Shown: one piece after another, positions 47,393 through 56,179 of the stretch
Position numbering within the stretch: position 1 is the first letter of the stretch
Layout of the letters: every line of letters begins with the position of its first letter
NCBI RefSeq assembly: GCF_014641655.1
Contig: NZ_BMID01000001.1
Location: forward strand, 1,292,427-1,356,426
Source: Pseudoblastomonas marina
Lineage (GTDB): Bacteria > Pseudomonadota > Alphaproteobacteria > Sphingomonadales > Sphingomonadaceae
Direction: 5' to 3'
DNA length: 64,000 nt
Notes under the pieces: model-generated
Databases searched by the model: none
Seen by the model: only the letters and a program-made list of their open reading frames with translations
Told to the model about the DNA's origin: nothing
Program-made: the position numbers and the translations under genes

Positions 47393-47574
47393 CGGTCCGG
47401 CTCATGATCGCCTATGCGCTGATCGCATTGCTGGTAGCCTTTGCAGGCGTGGTGATCTGGAATATCCGGCAACATTCGCCGCGCCAGACCCGCCTGCGAA
47501 TGCGCGAGCGCCAGAAGGAACAGACGCGCAAGGCACGCGAGCGGCGGGAGGCGGGCGAAGGTGGCGATGCCTGA
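47389..47574 (+). CDS. 61-aa single-pass membrane protein
   Basis: MTVRLMIAYALIALLVAFAG begins one transmembrane helix (about residues 5-25), followed by a strongly basic, probably cytoplasmic tail rich in Arg, Lys and Glu (RLRMRERQKEQTRKARERRE). The composition is clearly protein-like. It starts inside the stop of the 15-aa leader ORF. Function unknown. Confidence 0.6.
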   Translation: MTVRLMIAYALIALLVAFAGVVIWNIRQHSPRQTRLRMRERQKEQTRKARERREAGEGGDA

Positions 47575-47722
47575 TCCCGAAACCCGCGGCGCCGCCATCG
47601 AATGCGCCCGCACCGCCAAGGCGCTTGCGCTCTACGCGAAGCTCCCGGGCACGCTCGCTCGACCGATCCGGCCGCAACCGATTTCCCGGGTAACGAACGA
47701 GGCTCGCTCCTTCTCTTCGTAG
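47567..47722 (+). CDS. possible 51-aa ORF coupled to the membrane protein
   Basis: Reads MPDPETRGAAIECARTAKAL and stops at 47720-47722. It begins with an 8-base overlap (ATGCCTGA) with the preceding gene, the same geometry as rnc-era in this window. Composition alone does not prove coding, and no motif is seen. Confidence 0.3.
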   Translation: MPDPETRGAAIECARTAKALALYAKLPGTLARPIRPQPISRVTNEARSFSS

Positions 47723-47766
47723 GCGATAAGCTCGACGAAGATCTTCTTTCAAAATCGAACCGTGGC

Positions 47767-49290
47767 TTACCCCAATCCCGCCGCATCGAGCAGCGCGCTC
47801 GTACTCGCATCGAAATCCCCCTCGTCCTCTTCCATCGCGCGGGCGATCTGCTTGCCGAGTTCGACGCCGAACTGGTCGAAGGGGTTGATGCCGAGCAGCA
47901 CGGCACTGGCGAAGGTGCGGTGTTCGTGGAAGGCGATCAGCGCGCCGAGCGTGGCGGGGTTCAATGCATCGCACAGGATCGTCGCGCTGGGGCGGTCGCC
48001 GGGATAGGCGCGCGCGCCCCCCAAATCTTCATCGTCGCTTTCCTTGCCCGCCATCAGCGCCGCGCCCTGCGCGAAGCAGTTCATCAGCAGGATCTCGTGA
48101 TGCGCGGGGTCGAGATCGTGGCCGGGCGCGATGCTGGCGATGAAATCGACCGGCACGAGGTGCGTGCCCTGGTGCAATAGCTGGAACACCGCGTGCTGCG
48201 CGTCGGTGCCCGTCCCGCCCCATGTGATCGGCGCCGTGGGACCGTGGACCGGCTTGCCCTCGGCGGTGACGCGCTTGCCGTTGCTCTCCATCTCGAGCTG
48301 CTGGAGATAGTCGGGCAACAGCCGCAGCCGCTCGTCATAGGCGAAGACGGCGCGGGTCTGGCTGCCGCGCAGATGGGTGTAGTAAAGATCGGCGAAGGCG
48401 GCGCGCAGCGGCAAATTCTCCAGCCCATCGACCTCGCGGAAATGCGCATCCATCGCGCCTGCGCCTTCGAGCATCGCGGCGAAGCCCTCCCAGCCCAGCG
48501 CGAGCGCGACCGGGAAGCCGATCGAGCTCCACACCGAATAGCGCCCGCCGACCGTGTCGCTGAAGGGCAGGATCCGCGTCTCGTCGACGCCCCAATCGAG
48601 TGCGGCCTCGGGATTGGCGGTGAGCGCGACGACGCGGCCCTGCGGGTCGGACACGCCGCCCTCGCCCATCCAGTCGAGCACCGACTGCGCATTGGTCATC
48701 GTCTCGATCGTGGTGAAGGTCTTCGAGGCGATCGCGAGCATCGTGGTTCCCGGGTCGCAGGCCTTGAACGCCGCCTTCAGCGCATTGCCGTCGACGTTCG
48801 AGACGACATGCACGTCGACCTTCGCATCGTCTCTTGCCAGCGCATCGAGCGCCAGAGCCGGACCGAGCGCCGAGCCGCCGATCCCGACATGGATCAGGTG
48901 CTTCACCTCGCCGAACGCGCCGGCATGGATCGCCTCGACCAGCCCGCGCATCCGCATGTGCAGCGCATCGGCCAGCGCCACGGCCTCGTCCGCCCCGTGC
49001 CCGCGCTCGGCCGTGTGTTCGGCGGCGCGTTCCTCGGTCGGGTTGACCACTTCGCCCGCAAACAGCGCGCGGCGCTTGTCGGCAAAGCCCATCGCCTTGG
49101 CGAGCTTGGCGAAAGCTTCGCCATGCGCGTCGTCGAGATGGGTCTTCGACCAGTCGAACCGGATCCTCCCGCCCGGCAGGTCGAGCGCCTGCGACCAGTC
49201 CTCGACGCGTCCCTTCTCCTCGAACAGCGAAGCCAGCTTGGGCTTGTCGAGAAGGGTCAGTTCTTTCCAGATGGCTTGGGGATCGCTCAC
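47767..49290 (-). CDS. pgi: glucose-6-phosphate isomerase
   Basis: Pgi interconverts glucose-6-phosphate and fructose-6-phosphate. The 507-aa protein has the two SIS subdomains and the conserved HVGIGGSALGP, SKTFTTIETMTNAQ, GGRYSVWSSIGFP and QLEMESNGKRV blocks. GTG at 49290 (MSDPQAIWKEL) is chosen because GGAG lies eight bases before it; the frame is open 11 codons further. It is divergent from lepB. Confidence 0.95.
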   Translation of the reverse strand: MSDPQAIWKELTLLDKPKLASLFEEKGRVEDWSQALDLPGGRIRFDWSKTHLDDAHGEAFAKLAKAMGFADKRRALFAGEVVNPTEERAAEHTAERGHGADEAVALADALHMRMRGLVEAIHAGAFGEVKHLIHVGIGGSALGPALALDALARDDAKVDVHVVSNVDGNALKAAFKACDPGTTMLAIASKTFTTIETMTNAQSVLDWMGEGGVSDPQGRVVALTANPEAALDWGVDETRILPFSDTVGGRYSVWSSIGFPVALALGWEGFAAMLEGAGAMDAHFREVDGLENLPLRAAFADLYYTHLRGSQTRAVFAYDERLRLLPDYLQQLEMESNGKRVTAEGKPVHGPTAPITWGGTGTDAQHAVFQLLHQGTHLVPVDFIASIAPGHDLDPAHHEILLMNCFAQGAALMAGKESDDEDLGGARAYPGDRPSATILCDALNPATLGALIAFHEHRTFASAVLLGINPFDQFGVELGKQIARAMEEDEGDFDASTSALLDAAGLG

Positions 49291-49412
49291 GCACAGGGCT
49301 CCGTTCGAGTGGACACGCCCCAACGCCTAGTGGCGTGCGCCGGTCGAATAAAGGCCTCATTCACGGCGCGCATGCTTGATTTTCGCGCGCAATGGCGACA
49401 CGGCAGCGCGCG

Positions 49413-50246
49413 ATGAACGAGACCGCCAAAACCCCCGTCGAAACGGAAGCCGATACGCCCGAAAAGCCCGAGAAGAAGGAAGACAGCCTCTTCGTCTTCG
49501 TGCTCAAGCTCGCGCTCGTCGTGTTCATATTCCGCAGCTTCTTCTTCGCCTCGCATTCGATCCCGAGCGAATCCATGCTGCCCAAGCTGTGGAACGGCGA
49601 TTACCTCGCGGCGAGCAAGTGGTCCTACGGCTACACGCGCTATTCGCTGCTGTTCGAACCGCCGGTGGGCGACTGGCGCATCTTCGGCAGCGAGCCCGAG
49701 CGCGGCGATATCGCGGTGTTCAAGCACCCGGTCAGCTACGAGGACTACATCAAGCGCGTGATCGGCCTGCCGGGCGACCAGATCCAGATGCAGGGCGGCG
49801 CGCTCTACATCAATGGCGAGGCGGTAAAGCGCGAGAAGGTCGGCGAATTCATCCAGCCGATGTCGGGGAACACGACCTGCGCGGGCGCGCAATTCCGCAG
49901 CACCGGCGACGATGGATCGCGCATCTGCCGCTACGAGCAATACCGCGAGACGCTGCCCAACGGCGTCACCTACATGACGCTCGATTTCGGTCGCTCGCGC
50001 TATGACGACACGCAGGTCTTTGTCGTGCCCGAAGGCCACGTCTTCATGATGGGCGACAACCGCGACAATTCACTGGACAGCCGCGCACCGGCGGTCCCGG
50101 GCGGCGGGGTCGGCTTCGTGCCGGTCGAGCTGCTGCTGGGCAAGGCGCAGGCGCGGATCTGGTCGACCGACGGCAGCGCCGAATACGTCCTGCCGTGGAC
50201 CTGGTTCACCGCTGCAAGGTGGGACCGCATCGGAGACGGGCTCTGA
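49413..50246 (+). CDS. lepB: signal peptidase I
   Basis: LepB cleaves signal peptides from Sec and Tat substrates in the inner membrane. The 277-aa protein has an acidic N-terminal tail, one transmembrane helix (LFVFVLKLALVVFIFRSFFF), then the catalytic SIPSESMLPKL (Ser54) and YIKRVIGLPGD (Lys114) dyad and the GDNRDNSLDSR box. A second ATG seven codons upstream (49392) is possible; neither has a strong ribosome-binding site. It heads the lepB-rnc-era-glycosyltransferase operon. Confidence 0.94.
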   Translation: MNETAKTPVETEADTPEKPEKKEDSLFVFVLKLALVVFIFRSFFFASHSIPSESMLPKLWNGDYLAASKWSYGYTRYSLLFEPPVGDWRIFGSEPERGDIAVFKHPVSYEDYIKRVIGLPGDQIQMQGGALYINGEAVKREKVGEFIQPMSGNTTCAGAQFRSTGDDGSRICRYEQYRETLPNGVTYMTLDFGRSRYDDTQVFVVPEGHVFMMGDNRDNSLDSRAPAVPGGGVGFVPVELLLGKAQARIWSTDGSAEYVLPWTWFTAARWDRIGDGL

Positions 50247-50923
50247 CCCGCCCCGCCCTGTCCGACGAGACGCGCGATTACCTGCGCGCGCTGGCGGGTG
50301 GCGAGCTGGGTGACGAGGACGTCTGGATCGACGCGCTGACCCATGGATCGACCGGGCAGAAGCGCGATTACGAACGGCTCGAATTCCTCGGCGATCGCGT
50401 GCTCGGCCTCGCCGTCGCGCACTGGCTCTACGTCCACGACCACCAGGCCGAGGGCAAGCTCGCCCAGCGTCTCGCCGCACTGGTCAGCCGCGGGACCTGC
50501 GCCGATATCGCCCGCGCCTGCGGCCTTGCCGACCATATCCGCCTCGGCAAGCAGGCGCGCGACGATGGCGGGGCGGACAGCGACAACATCCTCGGCGACG
50601 TAATGGAATCGGTCATCGGCGCGGCGTTCGTGACCGGCGATTTCACCCGCGCCAGCGCGATGGTCGAACGGCTGTGGGCCGATACGCTGTCGGGCAAGAC
50701 CGGGCGTTCGAAACACCCCAAGAGCGCGCTACAGGAATGGGCCGCGGGCAACCAGAAGCGCCCGCCGCGTTATTCGGTGGTGGACACGTCGGGTCCCGAC
50801 CATTCGCGCAGCTTCACGGTGCGCGTCGAAATCCACGGAGTCGGCTCGATCGAGGCGACCTCCAACAGCAAGCAGGACGCCGAAACCCAGGCGGCGAGAA
50901 AGTTCATCGAGACCCATGGCTGA
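50219..50923 (+). CDS. rnc: ribonuclease III
   Basis: RNase III cuts double-stranded RNA in rRNA and mRNA processing. The protein has the signature ERLEFLGDRVLGL, the second metal region GDVMESVIGAAF, and a C-terminal double-stranded-RNA-binding domain (HPKSALQEWAAG to AARKFIETHG). The start is uncertain. GTG 50219 gives 234 aa but lacks a ribosome-binding site. A CTG at 50243, six bases after GGAGA and overlapping the lepB stop as CTGA, gives 226 aa, the usual length and N-terminus (TRPALSDETRDYL). era overlaps the end by eight bases. Confidence 0.92.
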   Translation: MGPHRRRALTRPALSDETRDYLRALAGGELGDEDVWIDALTHGSTGQKRDYERLEFLGDRVLGLAVAHWLYVHDHQAEGKLAQRLAALVSRGTCADIARACGLADHIRLGKQARDDGGADSDNILGDVMESVIGAAFVTGDFTRASAMVERLWADTLSGKTGRSKHPKSALQEWAAGNQKRPPRYSVVDTSGPDHSRSFTVRVEIHGVGSIEATSNSKQDAETQAARKFIETHG

Positions 50924-51833
50924 CGACAAGAACCAGAGCGGGCAGAGCAAGTGCGGCGTCGTCGCCGTGATCGGTGCGCCCAATGCGGGCAAATCCACGC
51001 TGGTCAACCAGCTGGTCGGTCAGAAGGTCGCGATCGTCTCGCCCAAGGCGCAGACCACCCGCACGCGGCTGATGGGCATCGCGCTGCACGGACCGACCCA
51101 GATCATGCTGGTCGACACGCCCGGCATCTTCGCCCCGCGCCGCCGGCTCGACCGGGCGATGGTCTCCGCAGCATGGGAAGGCGCCGAGGAGGCCGATGCC
51201 GTCCTGCTGCTGGTCGACCCGATCAAGCAGCGCCGACACGAGCTGATGCCGCTGCTCGAACAGCTGAAGGACCGCAAGGAGCGGAAAATCCTGGTGCTCA
51301 ACAAGGTCGACAAGGCGGTCAAGGAACCGCTGCTGGCGCTGGCGCAGGAACTGACCGGCATGGTCGATTTCGACGAGGTGTTCTTCGTTTCCGCGCTTTC
51401 CGGCGACGGCGTGCCCGAGCTGAAGGAAGAACTCGCCAAGGCGATGCCCGAGGGCCCGTGGCATTATCCCGAGGACCAGGTCTCCGACGCGAGCGAGCGC
51501 CTGCTCGCCACCGAAGTCACCCGCGAACAGCTCTACAAGCAGCTGCGCGAGGAACTGCCCTATGACAGCATGGTCCGCCCCGAAAGCTACACCCATCGCG
51601 AAGACGGCAGCGTCGAAATCCGCCAGCAGATCCTCGTCCAGCGCGACAACCAACGTTCGATCGTGCTCGGCAAGGGCGGCAGCATGATCAAGTCGATCGG
51701 CGAAGCCGCGCGCAAGGAGCTGTCCGAGATCCTCGGCCAGAAGGTCCACCTCTTCCTCCATGTGAAAACACAGGAAGGCTGGGACGAGGATCGCGAATTC
51801 TACGAGGAAATGGGGCTGGACTGGTCGAAGTGA
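50916..51833 (+). CDS. era: GTPase Era
   Basis: Era is a Ras-like GTPase with a KH domain that helps 30S subunit assembly by binding the 3' end of 16S rRNA. The 305-aa protein has G1 GAPNAGKSTL, the QTTRTR switch, G3 DTPG, G4 NKVD, and a C-terminal KH domain with VLGKGGSMIKSIGEAARKEL. It starts within the last codons of rnc (ATGGCTGA). The rnc-era order is conserved in bacteria. Confidence 0.97.
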   Translation: MADDKNQSGQSKCGVVAVIGAPNAGKSTLVNQLVGQKVAIVSPKAQTTRTRLMGIALHGPTQIMLVDTPGIFAPRRRLDRAMVSAAWEGAEEADAVLLLVDPIKQRRHELMPLLEQLKDRKERKILVLNKVDKAVKEPLLALAQELTGMVDFDEVFFVSALSGDGVPELKEELAKAMPEGPWHYPEDQVSDASERLLATEVTREQLYKQLREELPYDSMVRPESYTHREDGSVEIRQQILVQRDNQRSIVLGKGGSMIKSIGEAARKELSEILGQKVHLFLHVKTQEGWDEDREFYEEMGLDWSK

Positions 51834-53329
51834 CCGCCGCACCCGCCGATCGCGCGCACCATGCCGCGCCGAACCTGCCGCGGCCTTGGTATGCCGACGG
51901 GCGGGTGTTCCTGATCCTGCTGCTCATCACCGCGCTGACCCGTGCGGCCAGCTTCGGGAACCCGGTGCTCTACAATGACGAGCAGTTTTACCTGCTCGTC
52001 GGTAGCCGGATGCTCGAGGGCGCGCTCCCCTATGTCGAGCTGTGGGATCGCAAGCCGATCGGACTGTTCTTCATCTATGCGGCCACCAGCGCGCTCGGTC
52101 CTTGGGACGTGCTGCAATACCAGGTGGTCGCCGGCCTGTTCGCGGGCACGACCGCGTGGGTGATCTATCGGATCGCACGGATGATCGCGCCGCCCGACGG
52201 CGCCTTCATCGCCGCCGCCTGTTACCCGATCTACCTCGCCGGGTTCAGCCTCGTCGGCGGACAGGCACCGGTGTTCTACAACCTCTTCGTCGCGCTCACC
52301 GCATGGTGGCTCGCGCGGCGCTATCGCGACGGCAACGTGCACAAGCTGTTCTTCGGCGGTTGCCTCGCCATGCTCGCGCTCGGCAGCGCGATGCAGGTAA
52401 AGTACACGGTGGTGTTCGAGGGCATCTATTTCGGCCTCGCGCTGCTGTGGCTGGCTCACCGCGTCGGCCTCCACCGCTGGAGCATCCTGCCGATGGCGCT
52501 CGGCTGGGTCGGCTGCGCGCTGGTGCCGACCGCGATCGCGCTCGGCTGGTACGCCCATCACGGCGACATGGAAGCCTATTTCTACGCCAATTTCGTCTCG
52601 ATCTTCGAGCGCGAGAGCGGCATTTCAGGCCCGCTGATCCGGCTGCCGGTGCTATTGTTCTTCCTCAGCCCGCTATGGCTGCTGATGCTGTGGGCGCCAC
52701 AGAAGCTCGGGCTCAAATACCACGGCACGCCGGTGCTCGATTTCGTCACCGGCTGGGCGATCGCCGCGTTTGCCGGGTTCATGATCATCGGGACCTATTA
52801 CGACCATTATGTCGGCCCGTTGCTGGTCCCGTTCTTCGTGCTCGGCGCGCGCGCGCTCGGTCTGCATGGCCTGCGCCGCAAGCTCGCGATCGGGGTAGTG
52901 GTGTTCGGGGTGGCCTGCACCATCCTCCACACCGTGATCCGCGTCCAGATCGACGGCTCGCGGGAGGAATTCGCGGCGGTCCGCGACACGGTGGCCGAGG
53001 CGATCGCGCCGGACGACTGCATCTACGTCTACGAAGGCGACGTCGCGCTCTATCACGCCACCGGCGCCTGCACGGTGACGCCCTACGTCTTCCCGACGCA
53101 CCTCAACAGCTTCAAGGAAGAACACGCGCTCGGCATCGACACCATCGCCGAGATGGAACGCATCGTAGCCGCGCGCCCCAAGGTGATCGTCAAGATGGCC
53201 GAGCCGTACAACGATCCCGACAATGCTCGCACCCGCGCGGTGCTCGAGGAGGCGCTGGCGGCGAGATACGAGCGCACCGCCGCCCTGCCCCGCGGCACCC
53301 GCGAAGTGGAGATCTGGGTCCGCCGCTAG
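51830..53329 (+). CDS. glycosyltransferase family 39-like membrane protein
   Basis: The 499-aa polytopic protein has about nine transmembrane segments and, after the first, the acidic loop motif LYNDEQFYLLVGSRMLEGALPY, typical of GT39/ArnT-like enzymes that use polyprenyl-phosphate sugars in the periplasm. The C-terminal 120 residues are soluble (DDCIYVYEGDVALYHATGAC). GTG start overlaps the era stop (GTGA). Acceptor and donor are not evident; hopanoid, lipid or cell-surface glycosylation are all possible. Confidence 0.82.
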   Translation: MTAAPADRAHHAAPNLPRPWYADGRVFLILLLITALTRAASFGNPVLYNDEQFYLLVGSRMLEGALPYVELWDRKPIGLFFIYAATSALGPWDVLQYQVVAGLFAGTTAWVIYRIARMIAPPDGAFIAAACYPIYLAGFSLVGGQAPVFYNLFVALTAWWLARRYRDGNVHKLFFGGCLAMLALGSAMQVKYTVVFEGIYFGLALLWLAHRVGLHRWSILPMALGWVGCALVPTAIALGWYAHHGDMEAYFYANFVSIFERESGISGPLIRLPVLLFFLSPLWLLMLWAPQKLGLKYHGTPVLDFVTGWAIAAFAGFMIIGTYYDHYVGPLLVPFFVLGARALGLHGLRRKLAIGVVVFGVACTILHTVIRVQIDGSREEFAAVRDTVAEAIAPDDCIYVYEGDVALYHATGACTVTPYVFPTHLNSFKEEHALGIDTIAEMERIVAARPKVIVKMAEPYNDPDNARTRAVLEEALAARYERTAALPRGTREVEIWVRR

Positions 53330-53508
53330 CGCTTCTTCGCGATCGCGACCTTGTTCTTCTTGGCGAAATCGCGGGTCGATTCCTCGCTCCGGCCCAGCGC
53401 CTTGGCAATCTGCTTGAGCCCCTGCCCCTTCCCGGCCAGCACTCGCAGCTGGCCGGCCTCGTCGGGGCGCCAGGGCTGTTTGTGGCGCTCGAACCGCTCC
53501 TTGCTCAT
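53326..53508 (-). CDS. 60-aa helix-turn-helix-like basic protein
   Basis: MSKERFERHKQPWRPDEAGQ is followed by LRVLAGKGQGLKQIAKALGR, a W-x-x-D-E...L...IA-x-x-L-x-R-S pattern like small SANT/GcrA-type or resolvase-type HTH domains, and ends in a basic FAKKNKVAIAKKR tail. It starts within the topA stop (ATGA) and its own stop overlaps that of the convergent glycosyltransferase gene. Probably a DNA-binding protein made together with topoisomerase I; function unknown. Confidence 0.65.
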   Translation of the reverse strand: MSKERFERHKQPWRPDEAGQLRVLAGKGQGLKQIAKALGRSEESTRDFAKKNKVAIAKKR

Positions 53509-56075
53509 TTCTCGGCCGCCTTCTTTTTTGCCGGAGCCTTTTTCTTGGCTGCAGCCTTTTTCTTGGCCGGTGCCTTCTTCTTCGCCGGGGCCTTCTTGCG
53601 GCCCTTCTTCTTGGCCGGCCCCTTGGCGACGCGCTCGTCGATCAGGCGGATGGCGTCTGCCTCGGTCACGTCCTCGGGCTTCATGTCGCGCGGGATCGTG
53701 GCGTTGGTGGTGCCGTCGGTGACATAGGGACCGTAGCGACCCGGCAGGACCTTCATCTCGGCCTCGGACACCGGGTGCTTGCCGAAGGTCTTGATCGGCT
53801 CGGCCTTGGCGCGCCCGCCGCCCTTGCGATTGGCGGCTTCGGCCAGCAGCGTGACCGCGGCGTTCATGCCGGTGTCGAAGACATCGCGGGTCGATTGCAG
53901 CTTCGCATACTTGCCATCGTGCCTGAGGTAAGGCCCGTAACGGCCTATGCTTGCTTCGATATCATTGCCTGTCTCGGGATGCTGGCCGATCACGCGCGGC
54001 AGCGAGAGCAGCTTCAGCGCCCATTCGAGATCGAAGTCGTCGAGGTCCTTGGGAATCGAGGCGCGCTTGGCGTCCTTGCCCTCACCCAGCTGGATGTAGG
54101 GTCCGAATCGCCCGGTCTTGCGCTCGACCTCGAGACCGGTCTCGGGATCCTTGCCCATGATGGTATCTTCGGCCGGATCTTCGCCATCGGCGCCCGGCTG
54201 GGCGAAACGGCGGGTGAACTTGCATTCGGGATAGTTCGAGCAGGCGACGAATGCACCGTACTTGCCACCGCGCAGCGCGAGCCGCCCGTCCTGGCAGCGC
54301 GGGCACAGGCGCGGATCGGTCCCGTCCTCGCGCGGGGGGAACAGGTAATCCTCGAGGAAGCCATCGAGCACCTCGGTGACTTCGGAGGGCTTGCGCTCCA
54401 TCACCTCGTCGCTCTTGGGCTTGAAGTCGCGCCAGAAGGCTTCGAGCACCTTCTTCCACTCGGCGCGCCCGCCCGAGACCTCGTCGAGTTCGTCCTCCAT
54501 CCCGGCGGTGAAATCGAACGCCACGTAACGCGTGAAGAAGCGTTCGAGAAAGGCGGTCAACAGGCGCCCGCTTTCCTCAGCGTGGAAGCGGTTCTTCTCC
54601 ATCCGCACGTAATCGCGATCGCGCAGCGTCTGGATCGTCGAGGCGTAGGTCGAGGGACGCCCGATGCCGAGCTCCTCGAGCCGCTTGACCAGCGAGGCCT
54701 CGGAAAAGCGCGGCGGTGGCTGGGTGAAGTGCTGGGTCGCGATCACCTCGCGCTTCGCGGGCGCATCGCCCTCGCGCAGGAAGGGCAGCAACCCGTCCTC
54801 GTCCTCTTCGTCGCCCCGCTTGTCGATGCCTTCCTCGTAAAGCGCGAGGAAGCCGGGGAACTTCACCACCTGGCCGTTGGCGCGCAGGCCGTGCTGGCCG
54901 GTCGCATCTTCGAAATGGACGGTCGTGCGTTCCAATCGCGCCGAGGCCATCTGGCTTGCCAGAGCGCGCGTCCAGATCAGCTTGTAGAGCTTTTCCTCGT
55001 CGCCGCGCCCGGCCTTTTCCTTGATGAAATCGGTCGGCCGGATCGCTTCGTGCGCTTCCTGAGCATTCTTGGCCTTGGTCTTGTACTGGCGCGGTTTTTC
55101 GGGGAGGTAATGTCCGTCGTAACGGCGCGTGATGGCCTTGCGCGCACTGGCGATCGCGCTGCCTTCCATCGAGACGCCGTCGGTACGCATGTAGGTGATC
55201 GCGCCCGCCTCGTAGAGCGACTGCGCGAGCCGCATCGTGTGGCTGGCCGAAAAGCCGAGTTTTCGCGCGGCCTCCTGCTGCAGCGTGGAGGTCGTGAAGG
55301 GCGGAGCGGGGCTGCGCTGCAACGGCTTGGTATCCACGCCGACGACGCGGAATTCGCTCTCTTCGACCGCCGTCTTGGCCTTGCCCGCAATGCCCTCATT
55401 GCCGAGCGAGAGCTTTTCGAGCTTCTCGCCCTCGAACTTGACCAGCCGCGCGTCGAAGCCGGTGCCGTCCTGCTCCATCTTGGCGACGACCGACCAGTAT
55501 TCGTCGGACTTGAACGCCTCGATCTCGCGCTCGCGATCGACGATCAGCCGCAATGCGACCGATTGCACGCGGCCCGCCGATTTCGCGCCGGGCAGCTTGC
55601 GCCACAGCACGGGCGAAAGCGTGAAGCCGAACAGGTAATCGAGCGCGCGGCGGCCGAAATACGCGTCGATCAGGTCCTGGTCGAGCTGGCGCGGATGCTC
55701 CATCGCATTGGTCACCGCCTGCTTGGTGATCGCGTTGAAGGTCACCCGCTCTACCTCGGCGGGCAGCGCCTTACGCTTCTTCAGCAGGTCGAGCACGTGC
55801 CAGCTGATCGCCTCCCCCTCGCGATCGGGGTCGGTAGCGAGGATCAGGCGGTCGGCCTTCTTGGCCGCATCGGCGATCGCCTTGACCTGCGAGCGGTTGC
55901 GCTGGTCGGCATAGACCTCCCAGTCCATTGCGAAATCCTCGTCCGGGCGCACGCTGCCATCCTTGGGCGGCAGGTCGCGGACATGGCCGTAGCTGGCGAG
56001 GACCTTGTAGTCCTTGCCGAGGTATTTCTCGATGGTCTTCGCCTTGGCCGGCGATTCGACGATAACAAGCTGCAT
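53505..56075 (-). CDS. topA: DNA topoisomerase I
   Basis: TopA relaxes negative supercoils by cutting one strand. The 856-aa type IA enzyme has the TOPRIM motifs VIVESPAKAKTIEKYLG and DPDREGEA, the nucleophile Tyr295 in ITYMRTDG, a zinc finger (CPRCQDG...CSNYPEC), and three later GRxGPY repeats. It ends in a 35-residue Lys/Ala/Pro tail of KKKAPA-type repeats, histone-H1-like, which probably adds non-specific DNA binding. The leader holds an alternating purine-pyrimidine tract. dprA lies upstream in the same orientation but is separated by a plus-strand orphan gene. Confidence 0.96.
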   Translation of the reverse strand: MQLVIVESPAKAKTIEKYLGKDYKVLASYGHVRDLPPKDGSVRPDEDFAMDWEVYADQRNRSQVKAIADAAKKADRLILATDPDREGEAISWHVLDLLKKRKALPAEVERVTFNAITKQAVTNAMEHPRQLDQDLIDAYFGRRALDYLFGFTLSPVLWRKLPGAKSAGRVQSVALRLIVDREREIEAFKSDEYWSVVAKMEQDGTGFDARLVKFEGEKLEKLSLGNEGIAGKAKTAVEESEFRVVGVDTKPLQRSPAPPFTTSTLQQEAARKLGFSASHTMRLAQSLYEAGAITYMRTDGVSMEGSAIASARKAITRRYDGHYLPEKPRQYKTKAKNAQEAHEAIRPTDFIKEKAGRGDEEKLYKLIWTRALASQMASARLERTTVHFEDATGQHGLRANGQVVKFPGFLALYEEGIDKRGDEEDEDGLLPFLREGDAPAKREVIATQHFTQPPPRFSEASLVKRLEELGIGRPSTYASTIQTLRDRDYVRMEKNRFHAEESGRLLTAFLERFFTRYVAFDFTAGMEDELDEVSGGRAEWKKVLEAFWRDFKPKSDEVMERKPSEVTEVLDGFLEDYLFPPREDGTDPRLCPRCQDGRLALRGGKYGAFVACSNYPECKFTRRFAQPGADGEDPAEDTIMGKDPETGLEVERKTGRFGPYIQLGEGKDAKRASIPKDLDDFDLEWALKLLSLPRVIGQHPETGNDIEASIGRYGPYLRHDGKYAKLQSTRDVFDTGMNAAVTLLAEAANRKGGGRAKAEPIKTFGKHPVSEAEMKVLPGRYGPYVTDGTTNATIPRDMKPEDVTEADAIRLIDERVAKGPAKKKGRKKAPAKKKAPAKKKAAAKKKAPAKKKAAEK

Positions 56076-56094
56076 TGGAGTTCGGGCAGTCCCT

Positions 56095-56120
56095 TACGTG
56101 TGTACGTGTACGTACGCGCG
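56095..56120. promoter_or_regulatory. alternating purine-pyrimidine tract in the topA leader
   Basis: Twenty-six consecutive bases alternate strictly between purine and pyrimidine (from TACGTGTGTACG to TACGCGCG), 20-45 bases upstream of the topA start codon. Such runs can flip to Z-DNA when negatively supercoiled, which would place a supercoiling sensor beside the gene that relaxes supercoils. Function is inference. Confidence 0.45.
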
Positions 56121-56179
56121 ATGGTCAGGTGGCGGGATGATTCGTCAAGCGCGGAAATTGATACTATGCCGCGTTCTGC

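Noticed and set aside
53508-53612. Tandem-repeat CRISPR-like or VNTR DNA
   Set aside because: The repetition comes from Lys/Ala/Pro codons of the topA tail; no spacers of constant length.
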